DNA from: Chara braunii
Taxonomy: Eukaryota > Streptophyta > Charophyceae > Charales > Characeae
Reading direction: 5' to 3'
Length of the DNA: 22,195 nucleotides
NCBI GenBank assembly: GCA_003427395.1
Contig: BFEA01000008.1
Coordinates: forward strand, 744,809-767,003
This document shows, one piece after another, positions 15,802 to 22,195 of this stretch; position 1 is the stretch's first letter, and each line of letters starts with the position of its first letter. Under the pieces are notes generated by a model. That model searched no databases. It was not told the DNA's origin and worked only from the letters and a program-made list of their open reading frames with translations. Made by a program: the position numbers and the translations under genes.

Positions 15802-17968
15802 CTTACTCTTCTTCGTCCTCCTCTTCTTGTTCCTCTTCCACAGACACACCTGCAAGGTCTGTGACATCCACCATTGACATCCCCCAGACCCCAANCCACC
15901 CCCGAACTTCAGTTTTTGTTGCGGATTCGGGGTCCTTTAGTGCAGCGCAGCACAGCCCCACCGTCAGAAAAAAAAAATTATATATTCCTGGCCCTGTTTT
16001 TGCGTCGCCCGGTTCACCCGGGCGGACCCCCCCGGGCCCAACCGGCCTGGGCGTCGGGGCAGCCTAGTTTGTTTGCCCTTTCAGATGATGCAACCCTTCA
16101 TGCAAAATCCTTTTTTCTGCGTACTGGAGGGTACTGTATCAAGTGCAGAGTTTGTTCAACTTTGCTCTCTCTTTTCTGTCTTTGAGGGTTTGTTGTGCAA
16201 CCTTTTGTTTGTTCTTTATAACATAAGTTTGTGTATTTTGTAGACTCAGAATTTATGTCTGAATCTCCACTCCAAAAGAGAGCGTTTGGGCGGCCACAAG
16301 GTCGCTGATTCAGGCTGAGATTCTATGCAAGTGGCAGAAAACAAAGCATTATATGCCGGACGATCTGGACCTGCAGCAGAAAATCAACGCTAAATTTGCA
16401 AGTGTATGGCTGGTGGGAGGCAGGGTAGCGGACATAAATGGCTCCTGCATACGGTGGAAAGACTGGCGCAATTCAGAAGCGGGGCTTAGAAGGTAGAAGT
16501 CCCAATCGGCAGATCGGCAGGACTGAATACAGGCCACGTAAATTTGATGGAATGGCAGAGAGGAGGATGTCTGCAATGAAACAGTCAACAGCCTACAAGA
16601 TCAGAGTTCCAGCAGGAAATCCTCGACAAGTTCAGGGGTTTGGCGCCCACATCTCTTAGTCCTTTCTTGGTTTCTCGTTAAATGTGTCAGGTTTGGCAAA
16701 ATAACCTGAGAGGAAACGTAGAGTGACGGCAAGCTGACAGTCAATCGTCCAGCATTCTGGGGCAAAACAACCTGAGAGGAAAGGAGAGTGAAGGCAAGCT
16801 GACAGTCAATCCTTGAGGCTTCTGGAGCAATCAATGCTGCTCAGGGGTCATTCGGCCAAACAGATGGAAGCGGAAGGGTGTTCTTGTTGTACTCCTGACT
16901 TGCCGGTGGAACAGGAACCGGACCAGAGCCATAAGGACAAAGAATCTATGGCTGGATATGACAATCCCGGTCCACTTATATTTTCTCTGGTCTCTGGGAT
17001 ACTGCACAGCTGGTCTACTTTTGGTGCTTTCGAACTCGGAATCCGGAGCTGGAGATGTTCTTCAGTCTTGTCTGGATGGATGGAGTGGTCTTGCTCTGTC
17101 TTTTCTTCTCAAATTTATATGGTTAATTTTCTCGTCTTTCAGAGGTTGTTTCAGAAGGCACCAAGCTTGGGGTGATGTAGTTGGGTGCTAAGCGTAGGCA
17201 ACATCCTACTGTTTTTGTTGTATGTTGTGCCAGGTATATTGTTCATATTCTTCTGCAGTCCGTTGGTGAACCTTTGCTTCAGAGACTATGTTGCTCATTG
17301 TTGGGATCAGTCATGTCGGTGTTTGAGAGATCACCTACAGCAGAGAATAGTGCACTCCTCGGAGATCAGCTCCAGGTATGTCCTGAACTTCATTTTGAAT
17401 CGTGCACGGGAGCCAACTGAGTTTCTTGTGGCTGACAACTCTTCGCTTGCCAATATTTCACAAGTTAAATATATGGTATTGAAGTATTTGGAATGCTCAT
17501 GTTGTTTTGTTTCCAGCCAATTGTGTCCAAGCTGGTGTCCTGCTGCATGGAGGAAGCTGCTGATATTGCTTTGGATAGTCCAGAGAGTCATAATATTGAA
17601 AGTCAGGGAGACACCTGTGGTATGGAATCACTGGGTGATTTCAAGGCCCAAGCAACGACATCTTCATCTCCACCGATTGAACTTATAGAAAGGCTTACGG
17701 TCGATGCAAGCCCATCATTGCAGGAGTACCTGAAGGTACTCAACATGCCCTTGTCAACTGCCATGACTTGCTGTGTGTCTCTTGTTTGATGCTATTCCAC
17801 CCAAGCTTTGTTCTCTCATGGTTCAGACAATTTCTTAACTTTTGTGTGCTGCCTTTCTGATTCTGTTTTGGTCAGTTCATCAATGCAGAGAGATGTATTA
17901 GGCTTTACTGTCACAGAGAATACATCCTCCAAAATAATGTTGCACGGCGTGCAACCATCAGCCCATAG
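6606..17968 (+). CDS. Six-exon gene encoding the C-terminal part of an unidentified helical protein
   Basis: Six exons (6606-6727, 9882-9951, 14438-14565, 17234-17375, 17517-17735, 17876-17968) have GT donors and AG acceptors. They join in matching phase at all five junctions (2, 0, 2, 0, 0). Together they total 774 bases, giving 257 residues and a TAG stop at 17966-17968. The product is rich in Leu, Val, His and Glu, with helix-like stretches (HILLQSVGEPLLQRLCC, PIVSKLVSCCMEEAADIALD), suggesting a HEAT-like or other alpha-solenoid scaffold. I do not recognise the family. Large N-terminal parts of PI3K-related kinases are one idea to test, with no direct evidence. More exons probably lie upstream. 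Introns of 3154, 4486 and 2668 bp are full of repeats. Two library adapters lie in intron 1, so linkage of exon 1 to the rest is less secure. Confidence 0.6.
6804..6841. other. Nextera mate-pair junction adapter (artefact), first copy
   Basis: CTGTCTCTTATACACATCT is followed at once by its reverse complement AGATGTGTATAAGAGACAG. These are the 19-base Tn5 mosaic ends in the head-to-head arrangement of a circularised Nextera mate-pair library. It is library sequence, not genome. Confidence 0.97.
6842..7028. repeat. GT, GA and CT microsatellites around the adapters
   Basis: (GT)n at ~6845-6887, (GA)n to 6901, then after the second adapter (CT)n 6941-6986 and (GT)n 6987-7028. Because they touch library adapters, their true arrangement in the genome is uncertain. 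Confidence 0.9.
6903..6940. other. Nextera mate-pair junction adapter (artefact), second copy
   Basis: The same 38-base palindromic arrangement of two Tn5 mosaic ends, 61 bases after the first. Only GT and GA repeat lies between them. Confidence 0.97.
7348..7379. repeat. Perfect 15-bp inverted repeat with a 2-base loop
   Basis: ATGGCTTTGTGGTAC (7348-7362) is followed by CA and then its exact reverse complement GTACCACAAAGCCAT (7365-7379). No T-run or gene end adjoins it, so a terminator call is not supported. Confidence 0.9.
7852..7975. repeat. Cluster of CCGG-rich palindromes
   Basis: CCGGACCGG-type words recur. The longest is a near-perfect 22-base palindrome at 7928-7949 with one mismatched pair (GGATCCGGACCGGTCCAGAT plus CC). 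GTCCAGATCC occurs twice (7940 and 7966). This may be the remnant of a GC-rich inverted-repeat element. Confidence 0.5.
8042..8487. repeat. Interspersed repeat of four related ~50-70-bp segments with GA tracts
   Basis: AGGATGAGCAAAATCGGAAT begins copies near 8043, 8328 and 8430. A diverged copy lies at 8162-8212. The last two also share GGCTACTTCCAT (8313 and 8415) after a GA tract, giving a 102-bp period. ORFs on the minus strand here simply read the repeats. Confidence 0.85.
8522..8566. repeat. (GA)n microsatellite
   Basis: An almost pure GA run of about 45 bases, preceded by a short GT run and a T-rich tract. Confidence 0.95.
8716..8961 (+). other. Open frame of 81 codons in intron 1, not recognised
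   Basis: The frame starts at an ATG and reads ELTETALEIVTGYATELKEI, later TSALCQHCGAKGPEEFRKFR. It is in intron 1 of the split gene and shows no matching splice sites. A CxxC pair (CQHC) is present but there is no second pair. It may be chance, or a scrap of a mobile element. Confidence 0.2.
9063..9160. repeat. 27-bp minisatellite, about 2.5 to 3 units
   Basis: Units start at 9063, 9090 and 9117 with GTCCAGTTCAGTCCAGT and are built from a GTCCA/GTTCA pentamer. The last unit decays into AGTCCAGCCCAGCC. Confidence 0.9.
9435..9542. repeat. 56-bp tandem duplication
   Basis: AAACAACGAGTGAGAGGAGA occurs at 9435 and 9491. The units share AAGTGAGACTCA and AGCTGTC(G/A)TTGACAGG with few changes. Confidence 0.9.
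9591..9679. repeat. (GT)n(GA)n compound microsatellite
   Basis: GT to about 9632, then GA with one CA interruption to 9679. Confidence 0.95.
9882..9951 (+). CDS. Exon 2 of the split gene
   Basis: A good acceptor (TCTTTTCTTTCTCGCAG) and donor (ATG/GTGAGC) bound 70 bases. The first G completes the Gly codon begun in exon 1. The rest reads DCDQARNGLVDRLEFLRPDR then VFM, ending in phase 0. The polypyrimidine tract makes this one of the most convincing exons. Confidence 0.65.
10075..10399. repeat. (CT)n, 186-base N gap (10116-10301), (CA)n
   Basis: CT repeat to 10115, then Ns, then CA repeat 10302-10399 with a few interruptions. The gap falls inside a microsatellite, as expected where assembly fails. 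Protein-like frames across it are repeat artefacts. Confidence 0.97.
10749..10868 (+). CDS. Small open frame, 39 codons, basic
   Basis: The ATG frame reads MVAFFLKRKYNAVQLQKQMN, then ELERRQGKKKKKMYTSKDQ, and a TGA. It lies in intron 2, about 60 bases before an AATAAA-containing AT-rich stretch (10928-10950). The lysine-rich tail and amphipathic middle are not enough to name it. It may be chance, or the end of an unrelated exon. Confidence 0.2.
   Translation: MVAFFLKRKYNAVQLQKQMNELERRQGKKKKKMYTSKDQ
11083..11253. repeat. Four U3 tandem repeats of LTR1 (periods 46, 46, 37)
   Basis: Each unit begins TTTCAGCC(T/C)GAA or close to it, at 11083, 11129, 11175 and 11212. The first two contain GCCTGAAAACAAGGGCC and CAGGCCCTG. 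They lie upstream of the TATA box. LTR2 keeps roughly one such unit. Confidence 0.8.
11401..11407 (+). promoter_or_regulatory. TATA box of LTR1
   Basis: CACTATATAACACTGGCCC; the equivalent box in LTR2 is at 20514. Conserved position and context between the two LTRs support a promoter role. Confidence 0.55.
11896..12195 (-). mobile_element. ~300-bp poly-T-headed insertion in LTR1 (SINE-like, minus orientation)
   Basis: Comparison with LTR2 shows extra DNA between GACATTTGGGCTTCAGAC and GACGGGGGATTATTTGGG. The extra piece begins with 24 T on the plus strand, so on the minus strand it ends in poly-A as a retroposon would. I could not identify clear pol III A and B boxes or a clean target-site duplication. 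Insertion of some poly-A-tailed RNA copy is the simplest reading. Confidence 0.55.
12467..14063. other. Intron 2 DNA without a recognised gene
   Basis: GC-rich, with Pro/Ala/Ser-rich chance frames (12519-12884 on plus, 12698-12985 on minus) and GCAGCG(C/T)TGCTCCA(A/G)-type short repeats near 12920-12965. No domain or motif recognised. Confidence 0.5.
14064..14372. mobile_element. MITE-like element, ~309 bp, inverted ends GGCTACCAG with TA flanks
   Basis: CTAGGCTACCAG at 14064-14075 is the exact reverse complement of CTGGTAGCCTAG at 14361-14372. Inside come GC-rich shoulders with GGCCGGCCGGG on both sides (near 14083 and 14331), then A-rich sequence on the left (AAAATAAAATAAAATAAA) and T-rich on the right (TTTTTTA repeats 14280-14327). 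The whole can therefore fold as a long hairpin. If the terminal repeat is GGCTACCAG, the flanking TA could be the target duplication, as for Tc1/mariner-type elements. There is no coding capacity. Confidence 0.65.
14280..14327. repeat. (TTTTTTA)n heptamer tract
   Basis: About six or seven units of T6A in the right arm of the MITE-like element. It is not a plant telomere repeat (TTTAGGG). Confidence 0.9.
14438..14565 (+). CDS. Exon 3 of the split gene
   Basis: Bounded by ATTTTTTGCATGCATAG and AG/GTATGCCTG, 128 bases. It begins in phase 0 and ends in phase 2. It reads LLLRLHEDIENAVNHCHRLH, then HLEALGAMVELLDHRVTVPS and TC. The His/Cys cluster (NHCHRLHH) is notable but does not match a standard zinc finger. 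Confidence 0.6.
14566..15390. other. Intron 3 DNA, T-rich, no gene
   Basis: Long T-rich runs on the plus strand (for example 14610-14690 and 14990-15030) and no recognised protein. Confidence 0.5.
15391..15840. repeat. 216-bp duplication filled with CTT/CCT triplet repeats
   Basis: TCGATGACCACCAGTTC occurs at 15392 and 15608. Each unit then has CGCGTGTTCGGCCGCG, CTCATCGACTTTTTC and a long CTT/CCT tract. The second unit also repeats ACGCGTGTTCGGCCGCGCCT internally. Frames through it only encode homopolymeric Phe, Ser, Leu or Pro. Confidence 0.85.
15841..17233. other. Remainder of intron 3, no gene recognised
   Basis: Includes one N at 15895, a GC-rich patch (15990-16065, CCCGGGCGGACCCCCCCGGG), and a 66-bp tandem duplication at 16695-16824. 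A frame at 16438-16659 (GLEGRSPNRQIGRTEYRPRK) resembles nothing I know. Confidence 0.5.
16695..16824. repeat. 66-bp tandem duplication
   Basis: GGCAAAA(T/C)AACCTGAGAGGA begins at 16695 and 16761. Both units contain GGCAAGCTGACAGTCAATC and end TTCTGG. Confidence 0.9.
17234..17375 (+). CDS. Exon 4 of the split gene
   Basis: Acceptor TGTTGTGCCAG, donor CTCCAG/GTATGT, 142 bases. Its first G completes the Arg codon started in exon 3. It reads YIVHILLQSVGEPLLQRLCC, then SLLGSVMSVFERSPTAENSA and LLGDQLQ. Two amphipathic helices separated by a short turn look like a solenoid repeat. Confidence 0.65.
17517..17735 (+). CDS. Exon 5 of the split gene
   Basis: Acceptor TTGTTTTGTTTCCAG, donor CTGAAG/GTACTC, 219 bases, exactly 73 codons in phase 0. 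It opens with PIVSKLVSCCMEEAADIALD, then a Ser/Glu/Gly-rich, probably disordered stretch, and closes with PPIELIERLTVDASPSLQEY. The 141-bp intron before it is far shorter than introns 1-3. Confidence 0.65.
17876..17968 (+). CDS. Exon 6, candidate terminal exon of the split gene
   Basis: The acceptor TTCTGTTTTGGTCAG ends a 140-bp intron. The in-phase frame reads FINAERCIRLYCHREYILQN, then NVARRATISP and TAG at 17966-17968. If the exon uses an unrecognised donor before the stop, the gene would continue to the right. No AATAAA was seen within 300 bases downstream. Confidence 0.5.
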   Translation, partial: FINAERCIRLYCHREYILQNNVARRATISP

Positions 17969-18600
17969 CTTATCGGAGATGGGCGTCACACTGCACATCA
18001 ACTTCAATAGTTTTCCTGAAGTTTTTGGTCATTGGATTCTCACAACCACGGACGGGATTGTACGATATGGTGCTTTTTAACGGTTTTGTGCACTCTCCAT
18101 TTGCGACACGTAAATGGCTTCTTTGCTTTCCTTCTCATGAGCTCTTGGCAATTGTGAGCAGTTTGATTTCTCACTATTGGTGGACAGGCTCTCCTGGAGT
18201 CAAGGCAGTTTTGCAGGGCGGATGGTGTCAGAGGAGGCATACTTTTTTCTTTCTGTTCCCGTCGTGTTCTGTGTACTACTACGAAACGCATAGGAATGAG
18301 CATCATTAAACCACTAGTACCTCGGAGCCTGTTTTTGCCGACCCTGAATTTCACTGCACTCCGAGTTTTGCCAAGCCCGGGTCCCACTCCATTTTTTTTA
18401 TGGTACTCTCACGGGAAGAACAACAACAAAAAAAAGGTTGCGGCCGTGGACCTGCACCGAAGTAGATGCATAGGGAAGCAAAGGAGGCAGGCTTTTGGCA
18501 GAGATGGGGCCCGTTCCCGCAGATGCTGACGCGGGACCCTAGCACAGGGCAGCTGCAGTTTGGACCGATCTTGCAACACTATGTGCCTGCACCAGAGAAA
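17969..18600. other. Region downstream of the split gene
   Basis: Possible 3' untranslated sequence, then mixed DNA. No conserved protein and no clear poly-A signal. Confidence 0.4.
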
Positions 18601-18624
18601 GAGGGTACAAGCAGCAATCAGTCA

Positions 18625-19215
18625 GTAGAATAGAATGGCTTTAAGTAGGTAGGAAGTAGGGGGGATGGGAGGATACGGGGGTAGACGGAGTTAGGAAGCC
18701 GGTAGAAGGCAAAGTAGGGAGGGGGAAGAGGGTTAAGAGCGGATGGAAAAAGGGAGGAGGGGGACCCAAAAATGGGGAAAAAGGGAAAAGATAGAGTGAA
18801 GGATACGGGGTTAACCTGGATTGATGAACATATTGCTGGGGACAAGACCAGAGGGCGGTGTAAATAGAATGAGGGTGAAATGAGAGGTTTGAAAAGCCTG
18901 GATTAGAAGTGGGGAAAGGGCAAGAGGAGAGAGGTGATAGCAAAGACAAAGGAGACGGGAGTAAGAATTAGAGGAAACTTAAGCATACAATAGGCAGTCG
19001 GGTATAAGGAAGCAACTAGATTAAAAGAGTGTAGTAGTTATAAAAAAGAAGGGTTTGAACAGAGGGTGTGACTGATAGGATGGATAAAGGAGATTGGTGT
19101 AAAAATTAGACAAGATTTAAGGACTCGATAGGAAGCCGGGAATGGGAAGGATCTAGACTAAAAGAGTGTTAGTAGGTACAAAAAAGATGGTTGAACACAG
19201 GGTGGGACTGACAGG
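18625..19215. repeat. Purine-rich tract with a diverged 138-bp tandem repeat
   Basis: The plus strand is overwhelmingly A and G for about 590 bases. AAAGGAG(A)-type words start a repeat at 18948 and again at 19086. The two units share AAGAATTAGA/AAAAATTAGA, AGACTAAAAGAGTG-like and GACTGA(T/C)AGGATG stretches. Minus-strand Ser/Pro/Phe-rich frames come from this composition. Confidence 0.75.
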
Positions 19216-20090
19216 ATGTGAGGCCCGTGAGACTGCTAGAACGGCCCCCCCGGGCCAGGCCTTCCCTGGGGACCCTTCTGTTGTGTGGCTGGGTGCTGCT
19301 AGGAAGCCTCCCGACCAACAGAGATATCCCTGGGGAGGCTATGGTATGGGAAGAGGGTTTGGTTGTAGCAATCCCCCCCTTGTTAGGCGCCTAGGGCCAC
19401 AAGGGTAAGGCTTTCCTCTTTTCCTACAAATAATTTGTACTTTGAAACTCATGCTTGCCGGTGATAAGCAACCGGACTGATGCCCCCCAGAATAGAAGGG
19501 GCGGAGTTGTTGTTAAAAAAAAAAAGGAAAAAAAAAAAAGGAAAGAAACTCACAAAGCAAGAAAACAAAAAAAAATTAAACAAAGCTCTAACTGTGATTG
19601 CTGTTGTATACATTCTTGGAAGTGGCCATGTGAGTGTGCCCTCAGTGAGGGATCTCAGCCCTGTGGCCAGTTTGTCAGATTCCAGAAACACAAAACAAGA
19701 AGAAAAAAACGGAAACAAGGATTCGGCCGTGAAAATGGATGGATAAGTTCCACTTAAGGGGCAGTGTGATCACGGTTTCAATCCTTGAGGAAAATATAAC
19801 AGACCTGTTGTGCTTATGTTGCTTGCTATAGAGTTAAAAGACCGTAAAACCGTTTCATTGTTGGATTGGCTAATCTTTAGTTTGCTTTATTGGCAGCTAT
19901 AGGGTTAAAGCTGATTCGGTTTTGGATCTACTCAAATGGGTGGAATGGGGGCCATTGTGGTGGCAATATACAACACACCCCAAGGGGCAGACTGTCAGTG
20001 TTTGACCCACTATCGAGTCGATGGAAGTGCGACTAAAACAGTCTGGTACAGACATGCTTCTTTCGGGGAAATGTGTATAGCGAACATGAC
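19216..20090. other. Intergenic DNA with A-rich tracts
   Basis: An A-rich run (19515-19580) follows GGGGCGGAGTTGTTGTT and could be the tail of an old poly-A retroposon. A frame at 19480-19746 contains a hydrophobic stretch (ALTVIAVVYILGSGHV) but starts in the A-run and is not convincing. Confidence 0.35.

Positions 20091-20152
<62 letters not shown>
20091..20152. repeat. (CA)n microsatellite
   Basis: About 30 CA units with one CG interruption. Confidence 0.95.
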
Positions 20153-20156
<4 letters not shown>

Positions 20157-20513
20157 TCTGCGCATCTCGGTGGAATACGGTTAGTTGTGATGACAATCTA
20201 TAACGCTCACACAAACAGTCTGCAATGGTGTCCCCTGCTGTGGCATACTGCGCAGCCACACAGGCCTGCGAGGCCTGACCAGATGGAAAATAACGGCCCT
20301 ACAGGCCCTGTATCGTTTCAGCCTAAAAGCCTGAAAACGAGGGCCATTTTCAGGCCCTCATAAAGTTAACCTGCCCTGAAACTCAGGCTCCAGACCAGAG
20401 TTTAGCACAGGCCAATTTTGGGCCTGTTTCAAGACAACCTTTGTTTGAACTTCAACGCCGGGGTCTGGCACGTTTCGGCATTGGCAAGAGCAGCCTCCCG
20501 AACGGGCCAGCAC

Positions 20514-20520
20514 TATATAG
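20514..20520 (+). promoter_or_regulatory. TATA box of LTR2
   Basis: CACTATATAGAACTGGCCC, in the same place as the box in LTR1. The distance to the primer-binding site is about 810 bp, so R-U5 would be long. Confidence 0.55.
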
Positions 20521-20734
20521 AACTGGCCCGCCCTGCAGGCTGCAGGTAGCTCATAGGAACTTCCCAGGCAGTTCATGGGCACTTCATGTGCAGGAGGCAG
20601 GAAGCAGTCTTCAGGATTTGGCAGCAGCACTCTGGAGAGCACTCTGGAGGAGCGCTGCAGGAGTAGTAGTAGCGTTAGCGCTGGGCGCTATTATGAGCTA
20701 GAGTAGCGTTGGAGAGAGAGAGAGGGGGTTGGCG

Positions 20735-20772
20735 GAGGCCAGGGAGACTTACCTGGCCAGGGAGACTTACCT
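20735..20772. repeat. 19-bp direct repeat in LTR2
   Basis: GGCCAGGGAGACTTACCTG occurs twice in a row (20735-20753 and 20754-20772). LTR1 has it once, near 11650. Confidence 0.8.
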
Positions 20773-21331
20773 GTGGCGCCATAGCTCCAGGTTCGTCTTC
20801 GATGTACCTGTATCAAGGCGCCGCCTTCACAGGTTAGTACCGGACTCTGAGAGAGAGAGAGAGAGGGAGAGAGAGAGAGAGAGTTCTTCTTTTTCCTCTT
20901 CTAAGTCCACCATCTCTCCCTCACCCTCTCGCCACCCGACTTCTCAGTATCTGCGGACTACGAGAGAGAGAGATTGGCGACTTTTGGACTTGACGACATT
21001 TGGATCCAGACTCGACATTGGGATTGAGACATTGGACGAGGGATTAATTGGGACCTGTACCGAAGACTTGGTGGTCGACATTCCCATATTTCCCCTCTTC
21101 TTCGTCTAACCCCCCTCTTCTTCGTCTGTGTATGGTTGGGGACTGGCGCATTCTTCCTGTGTGAGCGCCAGGCCCCTTCACACCATGGAATGATGATGAT
21201 GTATGCCTGGTCTGCATTGCGACATTGATTGGTCTGATCATTGGTATTTTAGCCTTCCACTGCGCTATCTTGTACTATGTGAGAGAGGTCGGTTCTTGTT
21301 CTGGTCTGCCCCTTTACGGTATGCGACAGTT

Positions 21332-21343
21332 TGGTATCGGAGC
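21332..21343 (+). other. Primer-binding site after LTR2
   Basis: TGGTATCGGAGC, one mismatch to the plant initiator tRNA-Met complement and identical to the minus-strand site at 5137-5148. The spacing from the LTR-terminal CA is three bases, also identical. Confidence 0.75.
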
Positions 21344-21392
21344 GGACCTCTCAGTCAGAGGATCCGCCCAATCAAGAAGCCAGGTTGCTTGA

Positions 21393-21438
21393 TCGACTGA
21401 TTGTCGACTGATTGATTGATTGATTGATTGACTGATTG
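21393..21438. repeat. (GATT)n/(GACT)n short tandem repeat
   Basis: GATTGATTGATTGATTGACTG and variants after the primer-binding site. Confidence 0.85.
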
Positions 21439-21485
21439 TTTCTAAGTGAATCAAGTAGGATAGTAGGACTCCATCAAATCTCTGC

Positions 21486-21511
21486 AAAAAAAAAAAAAAA
21501 AAAAAAAAAAA
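21486..21511. repeat. Poly-A run of 26
   Basis: An uninterrupted A run in the leader after LTR2. It may mark a retroposon tail on the plus strand, but the element body was not defined. Confidence 0.9.
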
Positions 21512-21762
21512 TCGCAACTTCGGATATTAGCATTTCGTTTCTGTCTACGCATAGTAGTTGAACTAGGGAGGTTGTCATATTCTCAGACTGGATCTATACT
21601 TCAGATTTCTTCTCTGAAAGTGGAACCTCCAGTCTATTTCGTGCGAATTTTTTTTTTCCCAAGATCGCATTTCGGACAGCCGAAACTTTGCGAAACCTTG
21701 CCTAGATCTTGCTCATAGTACTCCTCTGAAATGCCTCAATCATAGCAGATTGACACATATAC

Positions 21763-21796
21763 AAAAAAAAAAAAAAAAAAAAAAGGGGGGGGGGGG
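21763..21796. repeat. A22-G12 double homopolymer
   Basis: Twenty-two A followed at once by twelve G. Runs like this are error-prone in assemblies. Confidence 0.9.
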
Positions 21797-22039
21797 TAAT
21801 CCTCTTCTTTTATCTTTTATTTTTATTTTTACAAGTGGACCTGCCGCAGCGACGCTGCGGCTGAGGAGAGGGGAGAGGAGGCGGAGGTTGATGAGTGCAG
21901 GAGAGGAGAGATGCAACAGTGGCTGGCCTTTGCTTTCGAGGTGTTTTTTTTTTGCGCGGTCATGGTCAGGTTTTGAAAATTCGGGCATATCTCACATTGT
22001 GTTCGGGGGTGAAGAGAAAAACACAAAGTTTGAAGTTTG

Positions 22040-22195
22040 ATGGGTAAATACATGGCAATCAAAGTAGAAGATGAGATCATGAAAAGCATACTCACCATTC
22101 GAAACTGGAAAGCCAGGGCGAAGGGGAATTTGATCATTTACACGGAGATTCTGTCTTTCTTAGTGTGTGTTTGTCACACACATGCACATATGGAG
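22040..22195 (+). CDS. Open frame at the right edge, 52 codons, unidentified
   Basis: A TGA at 22031-22033 precedes ATG at 22040. The frame reads MGKYMAIKVEDEIMKSILTI, then RNWKARAKGNLIIYTEILSF and LVCVCHTHAHME, still open at the edge. The first 40 residues look protein-like; the last dozen read a GTGTGT/CACACA stretch. It may be the start of a gene lying to the right, or chance. Confidence 0.25.
   Translation, partial: MGKYMAIKVEDEIMKSILTIRNWKARAKGNLIIYTEILSFLVCVCHTHAHME

Larger units (their letters stand above)
20226..21328 (+). mobile_element. LTR2, same family as LTR1, with adjoining primer-binding site
   Basis: Same orientation and landmarks as LTR1: CAGGCCCTGTATCGTTTCAG, TATA box TATATAG at 20514, CTGGCCCGCCCTGCAGGCTG, a GA tract, TGGATCCAGACTCGACAT, and CCTTCACACC. 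It ends in CA at 21327-21328, three bases before a primer-binding site, which fixes the 3' boundary. The 5' boundary near 20226 (TGGTGTCC) is approximate. The leader after it (21344-21480) carries GATT repeats and then a poly-A run. No gag or pol follows in the window, so the element is truncated or continues beyond. Confidence 0.75.

Noticed and set aside
15337-15877. Two ORFs of about 175 codons rich in Phe, Ser, Leu and Pro
   Set aside because: They are frames of the CTT/CCT triplet tract and duplicate each other's bases.
21843-21861. GCCGCAGCG-A-CGCTGCGGC hairpin as a terminator
   Set aside because: The stem is real but there is no gene upstream to terminate, and the context is eukaryotic.

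Overview
The window reads as nuclear DNA of a green-lineage eukaryote. Support: a decayed Ty3/gypsy LTR retrotransposon, LTRs followed by an initiator-Met-type primer-binding site, abundant CT/GT microsatellites, assembly Ns, and a gene split by GT-AG introns of 2.7-4.5 kb. The retroelement style and repeat-swollen introns would suit a charophyte alga such as Chara. That placement is inference, not something the sequence proves.

Layout. 1-~6060 (minus strand): a Ty3/gypsy element, read from high to low coordinate as candidate LTR, primer-binding site (5137-5148), long leader, gag (start 3874), protease, reverse transcriptase (RT) and a scrap of integrase at the window edge. Gag has stops and frameshifts. 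Protease is broken by a 13-bp duplication. RT exists as overlapping partial copies made by 290-bp and 371-bp tandem duplications. Most of RT and all of RNase H are missing, so RT runs straight into the integrase zinc-binding region.

6606-17968 (plus strand): six phase-compatible exons encode 257 residues of a probably helical protein that I could not identify. Introns 1-3 carry nearly everything else in this interval: two Nextera mate-pair junction adapters (6804-6841, 6903-6940), microsatellites, a 186-base N gap, a solo-type LTR (~11028-12466) that itself holds a ~300-bp poly-T-headed insertion, a ~309-bp MITE-like inverted-repeat element (14064-14372) and a 216-bp duplication filled with CTT/CCT triplets.

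17969-22195: a purine-rich tract with a diverged 138-bp repeat, a second LTR of the same family as the intronic one (~20226-21328) followed by a primer-binding site, homopolymer runs, and a short ORF open at the right edge.

I see no bacterial-type system, RNA gene or CRISPR array, and nothing I would call a new biological system. The most consequential observations are the library adapters left in the assembly inside intron 1 and the unidentified split gene.
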